Source: Branchiostoma floridae
Lineage: Eukaryota; Chordata; Leptocardii; Amphioxiformes; Branchiostomatidae
Assembly: GCF_000003815.2 (NCBI RefSeq)
Contig: NC_049990.1
Location: 1,136,125-1,162,190, forward strand
Direction: 5' to 3'
Length of the DNA stretch: 26,066 bases
Shown: positions 25,239-26,066 of the stretch, one piece after another
Layout: each line of letters starts with the position of its first letter
How positions within the stretch are numbered: the stretch's first letter is position 1
Translations under genes and position numbers: made by a program
Notes under the pieces: model-generated
What the model was told of the DNA's origin: nothing
Seen by the model: only the letters and a program-made list of their open reading frames with translations
Database searches by the model: none

Positions 25239-25860
25239 TCATTGTCATAAATTCAAACTGCAACGAGGGACTTTCAATAGAAGATATATTTGTTTTTCTA
25301 CTGTCCCTGCAAAGTCAGTACGATGGGAACATGGGGTTTTCGTTACTCTCGAAGCAGAGGTTGATAGGAAAATCTCTAGGCTACCTCTCAAAACATATAT
25401 ACAACCCACAATTTGGCAAGAAACTTGGGTTACTGAACCACAAAAAAAGTATGATTTTATTCCTACATTTAACTCATGGCATAATGGCAAGCATTAAGTA
25501 CTGCAAAAAAAAAGTAACGAAAAGTAGAAGCAAAAACCTTCTTTATTGATGTATACATATTCAAAAACTATGTCAATAGTACCAGCATGGTGCTTAATAG
25601 TCAAGTTTGTAAAAGCTCATTTTTGTGGTATCCGGTCGTATATTTAAACGATCACTGAATATGGAAGTACCCACACAACAGAGTTGTCATGGAAGGATGC
25701 ACAGATTAATACCCATTATCATTACCATTACCATATCACTTCCCACTTCTTGGACAATCAGTTAAAACGGATTGATGTATGTTTATGTACTCGGAATTAA
25801 TCTACGGGCACAAGTGACCCAGTGCAAAAGGAAACGGCCATTTTCAGCTTGGGTAATACC
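25239..25860. other. Non-coding stretch
   Basis: AT-rich, no supported gene. Overlapping ORFs on both strands near 25245-25500 have no family features. A short ATTATCATTACCATTACC imperfect repeat is at about 25717-25735. Confidence 0.4.
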
Positions 25861-26039
25861 CCCTCACATTAGGCGAAAATCGATCGAACGACGAGTCTGC
25901 GAGCTCTAAATTACGAGAAGGCATGACCCTGACGGGAAGGGGGAACTCTGCCATTTCTTCGTCGTCATCAGAGTCATGCCTCCTTGTAATTTAGAGCTCG
26001 CAGACTCGTCGTCCGATCGATTTTCGCCTAATGTGAGGG
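25861..26039. mobile_element. Fold-back (long inverted repeat) element
   Basis: The left arm 25861-25914 and right arm 25986-26039 are reverse complements with one mismatch in 54 bases. Pairing continues with a few mismatches to about 72 bases (to 25932 and from 25968), leaving a 35-base centre. The ends are CCCTCACATTAGGCG and its complement. The arm block CGACGAGTCTGCG plus GATCGAT is shared with the intronic elements at 3062-3296 and 10532-10760. The structure is that of a fold-back MITE. No clear target duplication is seen. Confidence 0.8.
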
Positions 26040-26066
26040 AGGTCTTTGAAAGCCCAAGTTGGAAAT

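Noticed and set aside
1-26066. tRNA, rRNA or other structured RNA genes
   Set aside because: No cloverleaf with A/B boxes or rRNA-like conserved strings was seen on either strand.

Overview
The window is metazoan genomic DNA: genes are split by GT-AG introns with phase-consistent junctions, coding density is low, and non-LTR retrotransposon pieces, hAT-type MITEs, fold-back elements and microsatellites fill the spaces. A TNF-superfamily ligand, an EGF-type secreted modular protein, a DUF6589-like gene and a RecQ-like helicase, together with ~5% divergent duplicates, fit an invertebrate deuterostome. My best guess is amphioxus (Branchiostoma); this is an inference from gene content, not a database match.

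Region 1 (1-11240) is a tandem duplication. Bases 1 to about 3770 and about 5253 to 11237 are the same unit. Each unit has the last exon of a TNF-like ligand gene on +, a cluster of three RFX X-box palindromes, a 32-bp minisatellite, and a small secreted-peptide gene on - (signal peptide exon plus helical exon, TATA box, 3' UTR intron). The minisatellite lies where the peptide gene's 3' end should be, and several of its repeats carry AATAAA on the gene's strand. The second unit is longer mainly because a 5'-truncated LINE with a YADD reverse transcriptase landed in it (7376-9007). Two decayed copies of the peptide-gene promoter (3887-4003, ~4596-4650) show the gene was multiplied before.

Region 2 (11240-13200) is mostly non-coding, with a LINE C-terminal fragment on - and a retroposon tail.

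Region 3 (13200-21760) holds the most unusual content: a multi-exon + strand gene resembling the DUF6589 family (N-terminal Cys cluster, coiled coil, DNLD/HWF core, embedded C2H2 finger, GKNIP C-terminal block), and a convergent - strand gene for the first half of a RecQ-like helicase. Both start with MAAA in a YY1-like ATGGCGGC context behind CCAAT boxes. Each carries a lesion: a hairpin with two in-frame TAG stops in the first, a frame break and missing C-terminal helicase lobe in the second. Each also runs into an assembly gap (16794-17362, 20185-20306). The pair is a candidate for an undescribed mobile or domesticated system.

Region 4 (21760-26066) contains a degraded LINE on - split by a hAT MITE, a restriction-like-endonuclease LINE fragment on -, two exons of a secreted EGF-type gene on + with one nonsense codon, a second hAT MITE with an exact 8-bp target duplication, and a large fold-back element at the right edge.
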